The position numbers and the translations under genes are program-made. A DNA stretch of 64,000 nucleotides from Leptodactylus fallax. Taxonomy: Eukaryota > Chordata > Amphibia > Anura > Leptodactylidae. This document shows, piece after piece, positions 11,121 through 22,380 of the stretch. Every line of letters starts with the position of its first letter. Positions within the stretch are counted from its first letter, which is position 1. The stretch covers positions 5,675,001-5,739,000 of the forward strand of contig CAMRHE010000028.1 of assembly GCA_947044405.1 (NCBI GenBank). Direction: 5' to 3'. Under the pieces are notes generated by a model, which worked only from the letters and a program-made list of their open reading frames with translations, made no database searches and had not been told where the DNA came from.

Positions 11121-11630
11121 TACCGTGCAAAAGTGTTAGGCAGGTCTGAAAAAAATGCTGCAAAGTAAGAATGCTTTCAGAAATACAGGGGTTAATAGTT
11201 TAGTTTTGTCAATGAACTAAATGAAGCGAATGAAGAAAAGAGAAATGTCTTCCACCAATTCTTCTCCATACACTTGCAGACAGTTTTTGGCAGAACTGGG
11301 CAGGGAGGTTGTTCCCACCGCCATCTTGGAGAACTAAGCACAGATCTTCTGTGGATGTAGGCTTGTTCCAATCCTTCTGTCTCTTCATGTCATCCCAGAC
11401 AGACTGGATGATGATGAGATCAGGGCTATATCTGTGGGGGCCGGATCATCACTTCCAGGACTCCTCCTCCAAAGGACAAAGGTCGCACCAAATATTGATG
11501 AGATTTACATGTCTCTTTTCTTCATTCATTTCATTTTAATTGACAAAAACTATTAACCCTTTTGTTTTTGAAAACATTCTTATTTTGTAGCATTTTCCCA
11601 CGCCTGCCTAAAACTTTTGCACATTACTAC
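11121..11630 (-). mobile_element. Tc1/mariner-like relic, family A copy 1
   Basis: Inverted ends: left GTGCAAAAGTGTTAGGCAGG, right CCTGCCTAAAACTTTTGCAC, with homology continuing about 60 bases inward. Minus-strand translation gives a decayed Tc1 transposase C-terminus: INIWCDLCPLEEESW, then ESVW-like WDDMKRQKDWNKPTST and LQDGGGNNLPAQFCQKL. Most of the transposase is deleted. This copy is uninterrupted at ATCAGGGC (11423-11430), making it a control for the insertion at 53788. Confidence 0.8.
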
Positions 11631-12316
11631 TGTGTATGCCTGCGTCTGTGTCAACTTGTATAATATATATTTATTAATTATTAGGATATGCTGTAAAATA
11701 CATCTTATTAGGAGAAGGTGTCACATTCTGCACTATATATAAAAGTCTATCTATCCAGCTAGTATAGAGGGGGAAAAGATGATGGGGGAGGAGGGGGATG
11801 CAGGTGCAGATTCTCACTCAGTGTTCTAATGAAACAGGTTAATGGAGAGGGGGAGACAAGTGAATGATTTAGCACCAAGATAAAGGCAGACACATCAACT
11901 TTTGCTGGGAGTCCCCCCAGATTTTTGCCTCTCTTATCCTGTGTAGAATTGACTTTCACCCGGCTGTCAGTATTTGGGAATTCCGCACAGCACAGATCAG
12001 TTGTAAATGTAAGGGAATTTTGTCTTCCATACACAATGTCCTGGGTTTGGCACCTGAATTATATATTAAGTATAATAAATGATTAAATCTATAGGACTGC
12101 TGGCGGGATGTCAGTGCACTTTATTCAATTTGGCAGTCATATACAGTGGAGATCTGTATACATGGCCATTGCTCCATTCAAACAGGGTAACACAAGACCC
12201 CCTTTCTTGTGACCAGTGGGATTCCCAGTACTCGAACCCCTAGCACTCAGACACTTATTTTCTATCTTTATGGGGAAACCTTGTTAAAATCTTACAGGAT
12301 GTCATAACAAGTACAT
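11631..12316. other. Unassigned intronic sequence
   Basis: No recognisable repeat; a purine-rich block (GGGGGAAAAGATGATGGGGGAGGAGGGGG) lies at about 11770-11800. No coding potential. Confidence 0.3.
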
Positions 12317-12319
12317 TAA

Positions 12320-12525
12320 GGCTTCATTGGGATGACGATAGTGCGGCAGTATTTTATTGTGTATTATAGCTGCAAATCCTGGCCAGACCATGGATCTAAT
12401 GACTCGAACTAACAGCATCATCCATCATGCTGTTACTTCAGGTCATTAGACCCACGGTAGGGCCAAGATTTGCAGCTGTAATCTGGATGCTAAAGTACGT
12501 CGCATTAGACTATGAGTACGAGGCC
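12320..12525. mobile_element. Hairpin MITE with TAA target duplication
   Basis: Most of the element is an inverted repeat: TATAGCTGCAAATCCTGGCC...CTAATGACTCGAACTAACAGCAT faces ATGCTGTTACTTCAGGTCATTAG...GGCCAAGATTTGCAGCTGTA. Ends are GGCTTC and GAGGCC, flanked by TAA at 12317-12319 and 12526-12528, a 3-bp duplication consistent with PIF/Harbinger. Confidence 0.75.
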
Positions 12526-12629
12526 TAACCTACATATTTTGCATGCCTAGCTCTCCTAATGCCCCTGCCTCATCTAACCTCAACCCCGCAGATGTAACTT
12601 CTAAAAGACAAGCTGAGTTCATGTATGAT

Positions 12630-13200
12630 GTCAAGTAGAGATAAGCGAATTTTTCAAAAAGAGAGCCTGTATAGTGGTGTAGAACACTGTGTCTTGCAGT
12701 GGTTTTAGTGATGTCCCACTAGGGGACCTGAACCAGTGATGCACTGATCGCTGGCTCAGCACTATAGACTGCAATACACGTGTATTGCAGTCTATAGAGC
12801 AAGTCAGCCTATGCAGTCACATAGGCTGACTTCCTCACTTCTGGGCAGGATCAACCAGGTACTGGGGGCTACTAGCAGCCTGGGGTCACTAGCCAGACCC
12901 CGGGCTGCAGAAGATGCATATTGGCACCCCCCGATCTAGCCCGATCATGTTTGACCGCGGCATCCAAGGGGTTAAAACCCACGATCGGAGCTGTGCTCTG
13001 ATCGGGGGTTATAGAGCAGGATGTTAGCTGTCAGTTACAGCTAACACCCGCTCCCGATGTCGTGGGCGGTTGTGAAGGGGTTAAAGGGCTGTGACATCAC
13101 AGGGCTGGCTGGCTGCTGATGCCACACATGGCATTGTGGGTGATCCTGTGTTCCCAGAGTTCCTTGTCTCATGTCCTAATGTGCAGCAGCCATTTTTTTT
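12630..13200. mobile_element. Diverged hAT-type MITE with strong internal palindrome
   Basis: It starts TAGAGATAAGCGAA. The interior GACCGCGGCATCCAAGGGGT and the block CTGCTGATGCCACACATGGC...GTTCCTTGTCTCATG match, in inverse orientation, the interior of 31099-31588. It includes the 36-bp palindrome at 12762-12797 and a 12-bp stem at 12802-12831. The right boundary is approximate. Confidence 0.6.
12762..12797. repeat. Perfect 36-bp palindrome
   Basis: CTATAGACTGCAATACAC is followed without a spacer by its exact reverse complement. Immediately downstream, AGTCAGCCTATG (12802-12813) pairs perfectly with CATAGGCTGACT (12820-12831), forming a second hairpin. Confidence 0.97.
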
Positions 13201-14040
13201 TAAAAATTACTTTGTCCATGGGCAAAAGAGATATAACCCTACTCTGGCCACATTAGGTGCATACCTGGTCTATAGAGTAGACCTATCTGTGCTGTAATGT
13301 AATGTGTCGGAGACAGGAACATCATTTATTTCTTTACAACTTTTGCAATAAAGTTTATCTGTATTTTCCTAATTTGGTGTTTAATTTGATGGATATTTAC
13401 TATGGCAGGTATGCATTAAAGAAGCTGTCTACCCATGTGTAAGATGTGTGAAGACGCACATGGGAAATAGCTGCAGCCCCGACCGCTGACGTCAGCACTT
13501 TCCGTGAATGAGCTGCTCTGGGAGCTCTAATGTGCAGGAGAGAGACTCAGAGAAATTCTCACTCTACTTTGCATGAGTGGAGTTGTAGCTTAATCTTCAT
13601 CTACTCTGCTCATATTTATAGTGGACTAGCAGAGGGTTGTGAGCCTGGCATCTCCTGCAGACTATTCCTGCCAACATGTCGTGGTCAAGAAGGCTAGAAG
13701 TTGGCCTGTACCCCATGGACGTTCATATCACGCTAAAGAATGTTTATTTGGTGATTACGCAATGTGAGATTTCAATGTGGCCGCCATTCTCTTTGAGTGT
13801 TAAGCGTGTAGCACTAAGATTGTGAGACGTTTGCTAATGTGATGAACATTGGCGACTGCTACATTTGTGCATCTTCTGAACTGCTTTGACATTTCCATCA
13901 TTACCACTAAAATATATAAGATCTTTTGGCTTTCCCATTTTAGTAAATACTTATTTTTCCCCTGAAATCTGGAACATGTCTTTTTAAAAATTTAGTGTTG
14001 TGTCAATCCTCTTTTAGTCTTCCTGGAAGAATAAATTACA
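13201..14040. other. Unassigned intronic sequence
   Basis: GCATTAAAGAAGCTGTCTACCC near 13411 resembles a degenerate TTAA-MITE left end. AATAAAGTTTATCTG near 13347 looks like a poly(A) signal but has no gene context. Otherwise nothing recognised. Confidence 0.3.
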
Positions 14041-14599
14041 AACTGAGCATTGTCCTTTTTTGACAGGGTGTGTCCTTATGCAACCTGTTGTAATGGACAT
14101 AGAAGGAAGAGAAAATGTGGAGGGTACCTTCAAACAATTATATCTCAGGCATTATAAAACCCATAACAGTGGTATCAGATCCCATATCCCAACTATATCT
14201 GGAAATAATGCCAACAGAATTACATCTTGGTGGCATATGAAAGCTGTGAATCACATCTTTCAAATGACACCAGAACCACTAGTGTTATAATACCCAATAT
14301 ATATCTATTTGTGACCTCCTCCTCCTCCAGCCTCAGCTCTCTGTATTGTACAGGAGCCCACCCCTCCATACACCACTAAGAAGCAATATACAGAACTCAG
14401 CTGGAAATAGAGAAATGGGGAAAGAATAAAGAAGGTACAAAACTTGGATTTAATCACAGAATTTTAATACAAATCCATTAATAAAATATATTACTGCCAA
14501 AAAGTAAAACGTTGTTTGAAAGTTTAGGTACACAGATTGCTGTTGTTGACTTATGGTTACCATGCCAACATATGAAGCTTCTGCAGTTTTCAGAGCTCT
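14041..14599. repeat. Probable old interspersed repeat
   Basis: The block 14060-14430 has short direct echoes (CAGAACCACTAGTGTTATAA; CCTCAGCTCTCTGTATTGTAC) of the type seen in anuran repeats, but no termini. A short open frame at 14060-14290 shows no recognised domain. Confidence 0.3.
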
Positions 14600-14965
14600 G
14601 CTATGCTGCTCCAATCAGCAGCTGAGGAGGGATATTTAAACCCTTTTCCTGCCCCCCAGGTGCCTGCTATTAGTTTGTACTTTAGTGAGGATCCTGAACT
14701 CTGATCATTTGTGCTGGATTGCTCTATTACTGACCACTGGCTTGTTACTGGAAATTTGCTTGTCTTCTGATTCTGGCTCTGACGATACCTCTCAGATTGG
14801 CATTTTGGCTCGGACATGATTCCCGGGCTCTTCTGATTCATCCCTCTGATTTAGATCTGCCTTGTGAGTTTGTTGAGGGTTCTCGGTTGACTTCAGATTG
14901 TGGGGCGTTTACTTCTTGTACCAGTTTTTGGCCTGATAACTTAGGTCCAAATTCAGTACAAGTCC
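14600..14965. mobile_element. Possible solo LTR or LTR-like fragment
   Basis: GCTCCAATCAGCAGCTGAGGAGG followed by a TATA-like GATATTTAAACC, then a C/T-rich run of TCTGATTCTGGCTCTGAC-like phrases, resembles the promoter and R/U5 part of vertebrate LTR retrotransposons. No paired LTR, primer-binding site or polymerase sequence is present. Confidence 0.35.
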
Positions 14966-15185
14966 ATCTGGTTTCATGACTGATACTGGGAAGACGTTTA
15001 AGTGCCCAAGATCTATCTCTCAGTGCTGTATGAGATTTAGATTTATTCTACTACTTATTCTACTACTCTCTGTTTTCAGTCAGATCCTCCAATTTTTGAT
15101 ATTTGCTCCAGTGATAATATCAAAACAGACATGCCACATTTATTTGGGGAATGGTAAAGTCTGATTGTCATGTGAAATATAAGTA

Positions 15186-15554
15186 TTAAAAGAGTTTTCT
15201 AGGCTATATAATTGATGACCTATCCTTACGATAGGTCATCAGTTAAAGAACGGCAATGATCGACACCCAGAACCTTGGCCAACCAACTGTTTGTAGAGGC
15301 TGTTCAGTACTGAACAAGCACAGTGCTGTATATATTGGGATAGTGTCTGGTATTACAAGCTCATTCTCTTGAATGGGACTTGGCTGTGATCAGGCCATGT
15401 GACCAAAGAACGTGACATCACATGGTATGCGGTCTCAGGGAGCACTGCTGCCACTGCAAACAGCTGATCCACAGTGATCCCAGGTGTCCAACCCCCACGG
15501 ATCTTCTACTGATGGATAGGTCATCAATTAAAAAGTCCTGGAAAATCCCTTTAA
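15186..15554. mobile_element. TTAA-flanked MITE (GATGACCTATCC subfamily)
   Basis: TTAA at 15186-15189 and 15551-15554, with ends TTAAAAGAGTTTTCTAGGC and CCTGGAAAATCCCTTTAA. A sub-terminal hairpin GATGACCTATCC/TTACG/GATAGGTCATC lies at 15210-15241, and a single GGATAGGTCATCAATTAA arm at the other end. No transposase. Confidence 0.75.
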
Positions 15555-16571
15555 CTATAACAGACATGTCAGGACAGCTCCGCTGTAATCACTTAGCAAT
15601 ATATTGGAATATCCCATAGATCAAACACTGCCATCTATTGGAACTTGCGGAATTAGCATTGTTTGTTCTTTATTCCTTCTTATATAATATCGATATAATT
15701 CCGATCGAATTGTCACCTATAAGTTTGTGACCCTGGGGTCTGATTGGTTGCATTGATCACGGTATATCACATGGTGTTGGTCATAGCCGTCCTTTCATCT
15801 ATGAAACTTTCCGCCTCGATTGTTTTAACCTGATCGATCGGCTGCATTCTCGTGTTTCCAGGAATGGCTTCCCAGGTTGCGATCCGCCATCGCCGGGTCT
15901 ACAATACGTGTATAGATATGCCAATAAATAATAGAACAACCTCATCCAGCCTGATAGATTTACTCTATTTCTTACATGTACCAACATTTTGTATTCACTT
16001 ACTTCTAATGTGGTTGCTACGCTACAAGTACCCATCATTAGGGGTTGCCATGGTAATACTAATATAAACCCTCTACTTGGTTATAAGCGAGCTGTGTTTT
16101 CCTTTCCACTGCTTCTGGAACTTGCTTGCTTTCACTGTTTTCCAGCAGAACATGCATATTTGATATCTTACATCAAAGAGACCTATATCTCTAAGTGCCC
16201 ACACAGCAACCCCATAAAATAAGGCATTATTATAATTATTATTATTATTTTTATTATATTTTTAGTAGTATTTTTTATCCACATTTACCTTCATGCCCTT
16301 GCATTGCTATAACACATAAGATTCAGGACAACGCTCCACTTTACATGATAAAACTGCTGTGAAGAAGCCTTTACCCCGCACGCCTGAAGCTACTTTGCAG
16401 CGAGCACATCATATTTCTTTTGCTAAAAGGCAACAAGTATTTTTTTTTTTTCTCCCTGCCCCAGGAAGTCTCAACTTTAACCATTGCATTGCCAGGGAAC
16501 CTAGCAAAACATGCTGCAGGGCCCCAAGGCGCTTGCACCCATGAGTAACCCCTTAGCACATATAATGACAT
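15555..16571. other. Unassigned intronic sequence with AT microsatellite
   Basis: An X-box-like palindrome GTTGCCATGGTAAT lies at 16044-16057, an (ATT)n tract at 16226-16262 and a T-tract at 16439-16451. No gene or terminal repeats found. Confidence 0.35.
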
Positions 16572-17118
16572 TAGAAATGAGTGAATTAATTTGGAAAAAA
16601 GGACAGATTTGACCCAAATTTTCAAAAAGTTTTTGGTTATTTGCTACCGACAAATTGCTATTATACTGTGCGGTCTTTTCGAACCCCAAGTATAACTTGC
16701 AAGGATCAAGGGGAGGTGCAGAAACCTAATAAACCCTGATACTCACCTTCATTCACTTGTCCTGGGTCACCATGTGGTCCTCTTTGGTTGTCTTCTGGCC
16801 TCCTCGGAGATGTCTTGGATTGAGATCTCTTCGGACATGTTGGGTAAGCCAATGTATTGACCCTTACATTAAGGCCCCCACCTGAACGCTGAGATCCAAT
16901 CACAGTGTCAGTGGTCCCCCGGAGCCCATGAGGTCAACCAGGAGGCCACAAGATGACTGAAGAGGGATTCTAGACATCGCGAGGGAGCCTGGGAAGGTGA
17001 ATATCAGTGTTTATTATGTTTCTACACCTTATAGTTTGGACCAAACAAGTTGGATCCGAAACTAAACAGACGGACAAGGCTTGAAAATATTCCCTAAACA
17101 AATCTCACAAGTCTCATC
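16572..17118. mobile_element. Diverged hAT-type element
   Basis: Left TAGAAATGAGTGAATT and right CATCCATCTCTA are imperfect inverse ends of the TAGAGATGAGCGAA family. The interior includes GGGGAGGTGCAGAAACCTAATAAAC and CTCACCTTC phrases that recur at 47111-47160 and in inverse form near 63640-63700, so this is a multi-copy longer subfamily. Confidence 0.55.
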
Positions 17119-17322
17119 CATCTCTAATAGAAACGTATAAGTTACCATTTTTGTATGGCGTTATTATTGGGATTGTATCTTTAGCAGCAGGGGATGGGTT
17201 CAGGTCATATTTAGTAATGCAGTATTGTGGCAGAACTGGTGCATTCCTTCCTCCATTCCTCATAGAGTTATAGGGATTTCCCTCCATGTTGGTTTATGAC
17301 ATTTAACTGGGTCTAGATGCTG

Positions 17323-17386
17323 AGACCCCCCACTGATCCTGAGAATGGTCTGGATTTGTTCAGATTCTCGGGATCAGTGGGGGGTC
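17323..17386. repeat. Inverted repeat (26-bp arms)
   Basis: GACCCCCCACTGATCCTGAG faces CTCGGGATCAGTGGGGGGTC with a short loop; this is the inner hairpin typical of the GATGACCTATCC-type MITEs, here without clear outer ends. Confidence 0.8.
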
Positions 17387-17532
17387 CTATCAGTTTTTAT
17401 GACATTTCCCACTGACAAGCAGTAAAATACTGTAATGGGAAACCCTTGCAAATAAAATTGGATGCGGTGACGCACAGGTTAAAGTAAGGTGCTTGTTTTT
17501 TGCACAATTGATGGGAAAAAAAATAACACATT

Positions 17533-17830
17533 TAAAGTGAACCTGCCACTTACAGTCTGATCTATAGGCGGAATATTATAGAGCAGGAGGAGCAGAGCAG
17601 ATTGACATATAGGACTGTGGGGAAAGTATCAGGCTAACTAGTTACTTATCCATTGAAATCTCTGCTCATTTTGGGGGCGGTCCCAGTGATTGACAACTCA
17701 ATAGGAAGAAGAAGAGTAGCACCGCCCACTGGACTCCTAAGGCAGATATGTAAATAAATAAATGACACAAACTGGAACTTTTCCACCTGCTCTATAACAT
17801 ACTGCCTGCAGATCAGACTGTGTTTTCTTC
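17533..17830. repeat. Interspersed repeat (GGAGTCCAGTGGGCGGT family)
   Basis: Starts TTTAAAGTGAACCTGCCAC. It contains TATAGAGCAGGAGGAGCAGAGC and an inverted CCTGCTCTATAACA arm near 17787, plus the phrase CCGCCCACTGGACTCC, whose inverse recurs at 48652-48672. No coding. Confidence 0.5.
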
Positions 17831-18069
17831 ATAACAGCAATAATTCTACAGCAGATCACTTCTGATGCATTTACTAAAAAATAAGAACAGTAGGCAGAAG
17901 GAAAACCCAACAAATGCCCCCTAAATTTACCCAATCAATGTGGCCAATCTCCTTACCTGCGCTGAGCTCTATACACACAGTGGCCTAGTTTGGCAGATAT
18001 CCTTAGTTATGTTTCATGATGTTTTAATGGGTCAGACATTGATCTATAGGTGATACTACAGATTTGCTA

Positions 18070-18340
18070 ATATTGTATAAAATGCAACAAAATTTGGCAC
18101 AACATTTTGCATCTTATCTCGGCCATTTTATGGCGCCAACTTAACAAGGGGATCTGTTTTAGCTAAAAAGGAGCACGGCTTGAAAAGCAAAATTTTACAA
18201 CAAACTTGAGCCACAATTTTTACATAGACTAGGCCAGCCTATAGGTAATATAAGCTTTTAGGCTGGGTTCACACAATTGAATTTGCAACTAATTTTGAGG
18301 CTGATTCTGCTTCAAAATCAACTTCAAATTCCGTTCAGAA
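18070..18340. repeat. Degraded Harbinger-like hairpin fragments
   Basis: ATGCAACAAAATTTGGCACA, ACAACAAACTTGAGCCACAA and GGCTGGGTTCACACAATTG are scraps of the 7162-7379 and GGTTCACAC families. Boundaries unclear. Confidence 0.4.
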
Positions 18341-18342
18341 TT

Positions 18343-18660
18343 AGAGATGAGTGAAGTATTCAAAAATTCGATTCGGCAACTTTGCCGAATTTTCCAATAT
18401 GATTCTATTCGATCCGAATTAAATCGCGGTGAATCGCATTAAAAAGCAGCTATTTATTGGCTGCAGAGAGCCGGGGTGGGCTGCAAAATGGCGGAACCCC
18501 TTGGATGCCGCGATCTTGTTTGACTCGGGCATCCAAGGTGTTAAAACCACCGATCGGTTATGAAGCAGGGTGATAGCTGTCAGATGCTTCTGAAAAAAAT
18601 AAGTGTCCTGCTCGATCAGCCAAAGCTCAGGCTGGCCAGTGTCTTTGTGCCTGGGGCTAA
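18343..18660. mobile_element. hAT-type MITE, truncated
   Basis: Starts TAGAGATGAGTGAAGTATTC, then inverted CAAAAATTCGATTCGGCAAC / TTGCCGAATTTTCC. The interior GGAACCCCTTGGATGCCGCG matches 31440-31465 in inverse orientation. The right end is lost. Confidence 0.65.
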
Positions 18661-18689
18661 TGAGCAAATCTGTGTCAGTAATCAGCTCT

Positions 18690-18963
18690 ACGGGCCACTT
18701 CCAATGCCTGTGCTATAAACAACATGGGTTTGGAAGTAGATAGCGCCATGCCCTGCATAGTGGTCAGGCACTGGTACTGCAGATCAGATCTCACTGACTT
18801 CAATAAGAGCTAATCTGCAGTCAACGGGAGCTGAGCTCAGTACTGGCGTCCGGTGACTATATAGGGCATGGAGCCAATGGCTTCCCCATACCGTTGATCA
18901 AAGTGGGGCCAGCTGTGAGCTCCCCACGATCAGATAAACCTAAATCCTAGACTACCCTTTTAA
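18690..18963. mobile_element. TTAA-type MITE fragment
   Basis: The interior (CACTGGTACTGCAGATCAGATC, GGGGCCAGCTGTGAGCTCC) is in the style of the GATGACCTATCC subfamily, and the right end CTACCCTTTTAA lies at 18952-18963. The left terminus is missing. Confidence 0.45.
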
Positions 18964-19591
18964 GAGTACAAAAGGTATTTGGAGCCTTAGATACGGTAGG
19001 CTGTGCTTCCTGTGCTTAGGATATGTCACAGTGAATTAATAGAGGCAATCCGTTTCCCTCGCATTAGTCTACATTCTGTATACTTATCACTTAGGTCTGA
19101 TAAAGTGGCCTATTTGTGCAACCATTGTAATGGCTTTTAATCTTGGGCACAGACTGAAATATGTGAGGCTAAGTTACCCTTCATCCATGTATGAGGGAAA
19201 TATCCATTTTGGGATGATGCTATGGCTCCATGACATTGCTTGTGAGTCACAAAGAAATCATGAAGTTGGCATGTAAGTTTTTCTTTTATAAGGAAACATT
19301 AAAGTCTTGGTATAAGTCGGAATAGTGTTTAGAGGTAATGTTGTGGATTTGTAGCCTAATTGTGTTGCCTACGTCCTTGAAAACATTGTCATTTATAAAG
19401 TTATTGTCCATTTATACAGGTGTGTCCTTCCTTACTTTACCTCTTAGCTGGACAAGATAACCAGGTTTTCAAAACAAAATAATTTTGTGGTATTGTGTCA
19501 CAAAAGTGACATGCTATATGTATTTATGTATGGCCACACTGTGGTTGTGTTGTGAATTGCATTCTCTCTACGATTTTTATAGCATGTCATA
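18964..19591. other. Unassigned intronic sequence
   Basis: No repeat signature, no coding potential. Confidence 0.3.
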
Positions 19592-19623
<32 letters not shown>

Positions 19624-19640
19624 CTATATAATAAATAAAT
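19592..19640. repeat. Short TATC microsatellite
   Basis: About eight TATC units with one TTTATC interruption, followed by AT-rich sequence. Confidence 0.9.
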
Positions 19641-19755
19641 GACAGCAATTGTGATGACACAAATTATGAGATTAAGATGGCGGTGGATAGGCTTACTTGA
19701 TAACTAAACATATGCTAATTAGTAAAAATAACAGAAGATTGAAGGGAATATGACT

Positions 19756-20151
19756 GTAGGATCAGACAACATAGGGTTTATTTGTAGTCTGTTACCATGG
19801 ATACAAATATTTCTGTTACAAAGGTGTATGCATAGAACTGTAGGTCATTTTTTATCAAAACCAAAACATTTTAAAAACATTAGAGCACTAGCACTTTAAT
19901 AATAGCACGTATATAGTATAAATACATTACAGTAATAGTAACAGTATCACAGCAGGATCAGACTACATAGGACTTACTTGTAGTCTGTTACTATGGAGAC
20001 AAATATATCTGTAGCAAAGCGGTATGTACAGAAAGGTAGGTATTTCTTTATCAAAACTTTTTGGGTTTTATTTTAAATCATTGGAGCACTAGCACTTTAA
20101 TAACAGCACCTCTACAGCATAAATAAATGACAGTAATATCAGCAGTATCAC
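19756..20151. repeat. Tandem duplication of a 196-bp unit
   Basis: Copy 1 (19756-19951) and copy 2 (19952-20151) align along their length: GGATCAGACAACATAGG / GGATCAGACTACATAGG, GTCTGTTACCATGGATACAA / GTCTGTTACTATGGAGACAA, GAGCACTAGCACTTTAATAA in both, and CAGTATCAC at both ends. Each copy keeps an X-box-like element. No coding. Confidence 0.85.
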
Positions 20152-20734
20152 TTCCAGGTGAGAAAGGTACGCCGAATTACGATATGAAGGTGAGGATAGA
20201 TTGGCCAGTTCAGAAAGTGTAATGTTTTATGGCGTATGACTTGAACCCAAAGTAAATTTCCAAGCCTCTTAGACGCCATTATACGTAATTAAAAAAGGGC
20301 TGTTTATGTAATCACATAGGACAAGTAGCAACTTAGGCGTGACATTAAATGACTGTAATTAAACCTGACACCAGCTCCTGAGAGTCAAAACACTGATTCA
20401 CTGTAAAAGAAGGAAAAATCACTGTAATTCTATGATTGTCTCCGCATTCTGTTTTGTCTCTTTTGTACAATCCAGTATCTCGCAAATATAATTATAATCA
20501 CATCTGACCTCACCTCCCCCTTATGATTAGTCATCCTTCATGGCGAAACCGGCGTAATACTCTGGATCTTCCTTCAAACGGTTTTCGAAAAAATGGATAC
20601 ATTTTGTAACTCCTTATGTGCCGGGGCATGTGGCCTATTTAATGCTCGTTTCTGTTTCCAATACCTGTATTTGTCAGTACCTTTATAATGAGAACAACCA
20701 AGGGTGTATCTACAGTAGGTTACACCAGAGCCCT
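20152..20734. other. Non-repetitive intronic stretch
   Basis: 20270-20410 has low repetitiveness and homeodomain-like motifs (TACGTAATTAAAAAAG, CTGTAATTAAACC). Candidate conserved non-coding sequence by appearance only. Confidence 0.35.
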
Positions 20735-21180
20735 GGAGGTAGTGGTAGTTTGGGGTCTGGTCTGGGGTCTATTAATGGAGGAAGGTCTGGTCTGGGTTGT
20801 AGTACATGGGGTTCTGGTTTGGGATTGGTCTGATATCAGTCTATTCTGTGATCAGTAATTTTTGGGAAGTCTGGTCTGGGGTCTGTAATTTTTAGGGGCT
20901 CTTGTCTGAGGTATGTGCTTATTTAGGGGTTCTTTTGAGGCCCTAGTCTGGAATCTGTATTTTTCAGTGCTCTGGTTTAGCCTTGTAGGGGGTCTAGTCT
21001 GGGATCCTTATTTGTTTAGGGACTTGTTTTTGTAGGGGGCCTCTCTGGAATGTCTATTAACTTAGGCGTGAAAACCTGTATTTATTTATGGGGCAATGTT
21101 TGTTTAGGGGTCTGGTTTAGTTTCTGCATGTATTTAAGGTCTATATTCATTTTGGGGTATGCTGGTGGGGTCTTATATAC
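20735..21180. repeat. Degenerate G/T-rich minisatellite
   Basis: Irregular repeats of GGGGTCTGGTCTGGG-like units of variable spacing (for example 20747-20830, 20868-20885, 20990-21010, 21096-21115). The strand is strongly G/T biased. Short open frames through it are artefacts. Confidence 0.65.
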
Positions 21181-21280
21181 TTTTGTGATTCAAATGCCAT
21201 ATGCTAGGAGCCCGTCCTATACAAATGGGCAAATATTTTTGGGCGGCAAACTTTCTGTTCCTTCCTATGATGCCCTTTAT

Positions 21281-21570
21281 TTAAAGGGGTATTTCAGTCG
21301 CAGCCACCTGTACCCACAGTGACCATAAGAACTTGGTTTGCACCCCAGTATTATATGGAGCAGCAGGACAGACAGCGCACGCCGCTCCATTCATTTCAAT
21401 GGGACTGCCAGAGTACTGTGTTTCTTGCAATCCCATTGAAATAAATAGAGCTGCGTTTACTGTCTGTCCTGCTGCTCCATATAATACTGGGGTACAAAGC
21501 ATCCTTGTTCTCATGATCGCTGAGGGTCTGACTGTTGGGCTGGGGGTAACTTGCTAGAATACCCCTTTAA
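21281..21570. mobile_element. TTAA-flanked MITE with long internal hairpin
   Basis: Ends TTAAAGGGGTATTTCAG and AGAATACCCCTTTAA with TTAA at 21281-21284 and 21567-21570. Internal arms 21342-21405 (ACCCCAGTATTATATGGAGC...) and 21430-21493 are near-perfect inverses of about 64 bp around a 24-base loop. Open frames on both strands are products of this symmetry. Confidence 0.85.
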
Positions 21571-22084
21571 AGTTGTGAGCATGCACATGAGGTATTAGTG
21601 CGACTGTATGGTATATAAAGACTTACAAAGTCAGGGCCATATTTCAGAGCGTAAACCAGAAACATTAGACACTCTTTTGCATATCCCACTGTTCACACAC
21701 TCCACACAGAATATATTTAGACCTCTATCTGTCAGCCCCGTATCTGTCTCTTGACTTCTTAAAACCTCCGTCCCGTAGATTCTGCATTCGGATTTGCTAA
21801 ATGCTGGGTAAAGTGCTTTAAGTAGATTGATGCTCGGCTGACAAATTTGTCGTTATGTATTATGCGATAAATTATTTTGCTGGATTTGGCTCGGTGCGGG
21901 AGGATCTTCTTGAATTTTAAATGGGTTGAATTCTTGTATGAGGCAAAGATCCCAGTGAAATTTGTCTAATGTGCGCATATCATTTGGTAGGTTGAGATGG
22001 TTTTACTAATGACAGCCCTAAATCATTGATGGAAAATTATAGTTTATCTTCCCCTGCTCTCGTACAAGTGTAAGCAAGGCATCT
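21571..22084. other. Non-repetitive intronic stretch
   Basis: No repeats seen. 21770-22020 has CNE-like texture (GTCGTTATGTATTATGCGATAAATTATT). No coding. Confidence 0.3.
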
Positions 22085-22380
22085 TTAAAGAAGACCTGTC
22101 ATCTCTCCGGATATGGCGGGCTAACTTTTCTTTCAACTTGGCATTGCACAGTTCCTCTCTGATTCATCCTGGGATTGCATCAATACTTTGGCAGCCCAGC
22201 GGGAAATTACCCCCGGGGATACAGCCATACGCCCTTATTTTTATTGGTTCATACATTTCCAGGAGGAATTACTTAGGGATGGGAGAGTTTTGAAATTATA
22301 ATGCACCATCATTGGTATTTCAAAGGGAATCTAAGCATTTACCCAACCAGACATGTGAAGAGCTGACAGGTCCTCTTTAA
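22085..22380. mobile_element. TTAA-flanked MITE (GACCTGTCA family)
   Basis: Left TTTAAAGAAGACCTGTCATC and right GCTGACAGGTCCTCTTTAA are inverted, with TTAA at 22085-22088 and 22377-22380. This is a different terminal sequence from the GGGGTTGTCC family but the same TTAA boundary rule. Confidence 0.7.
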
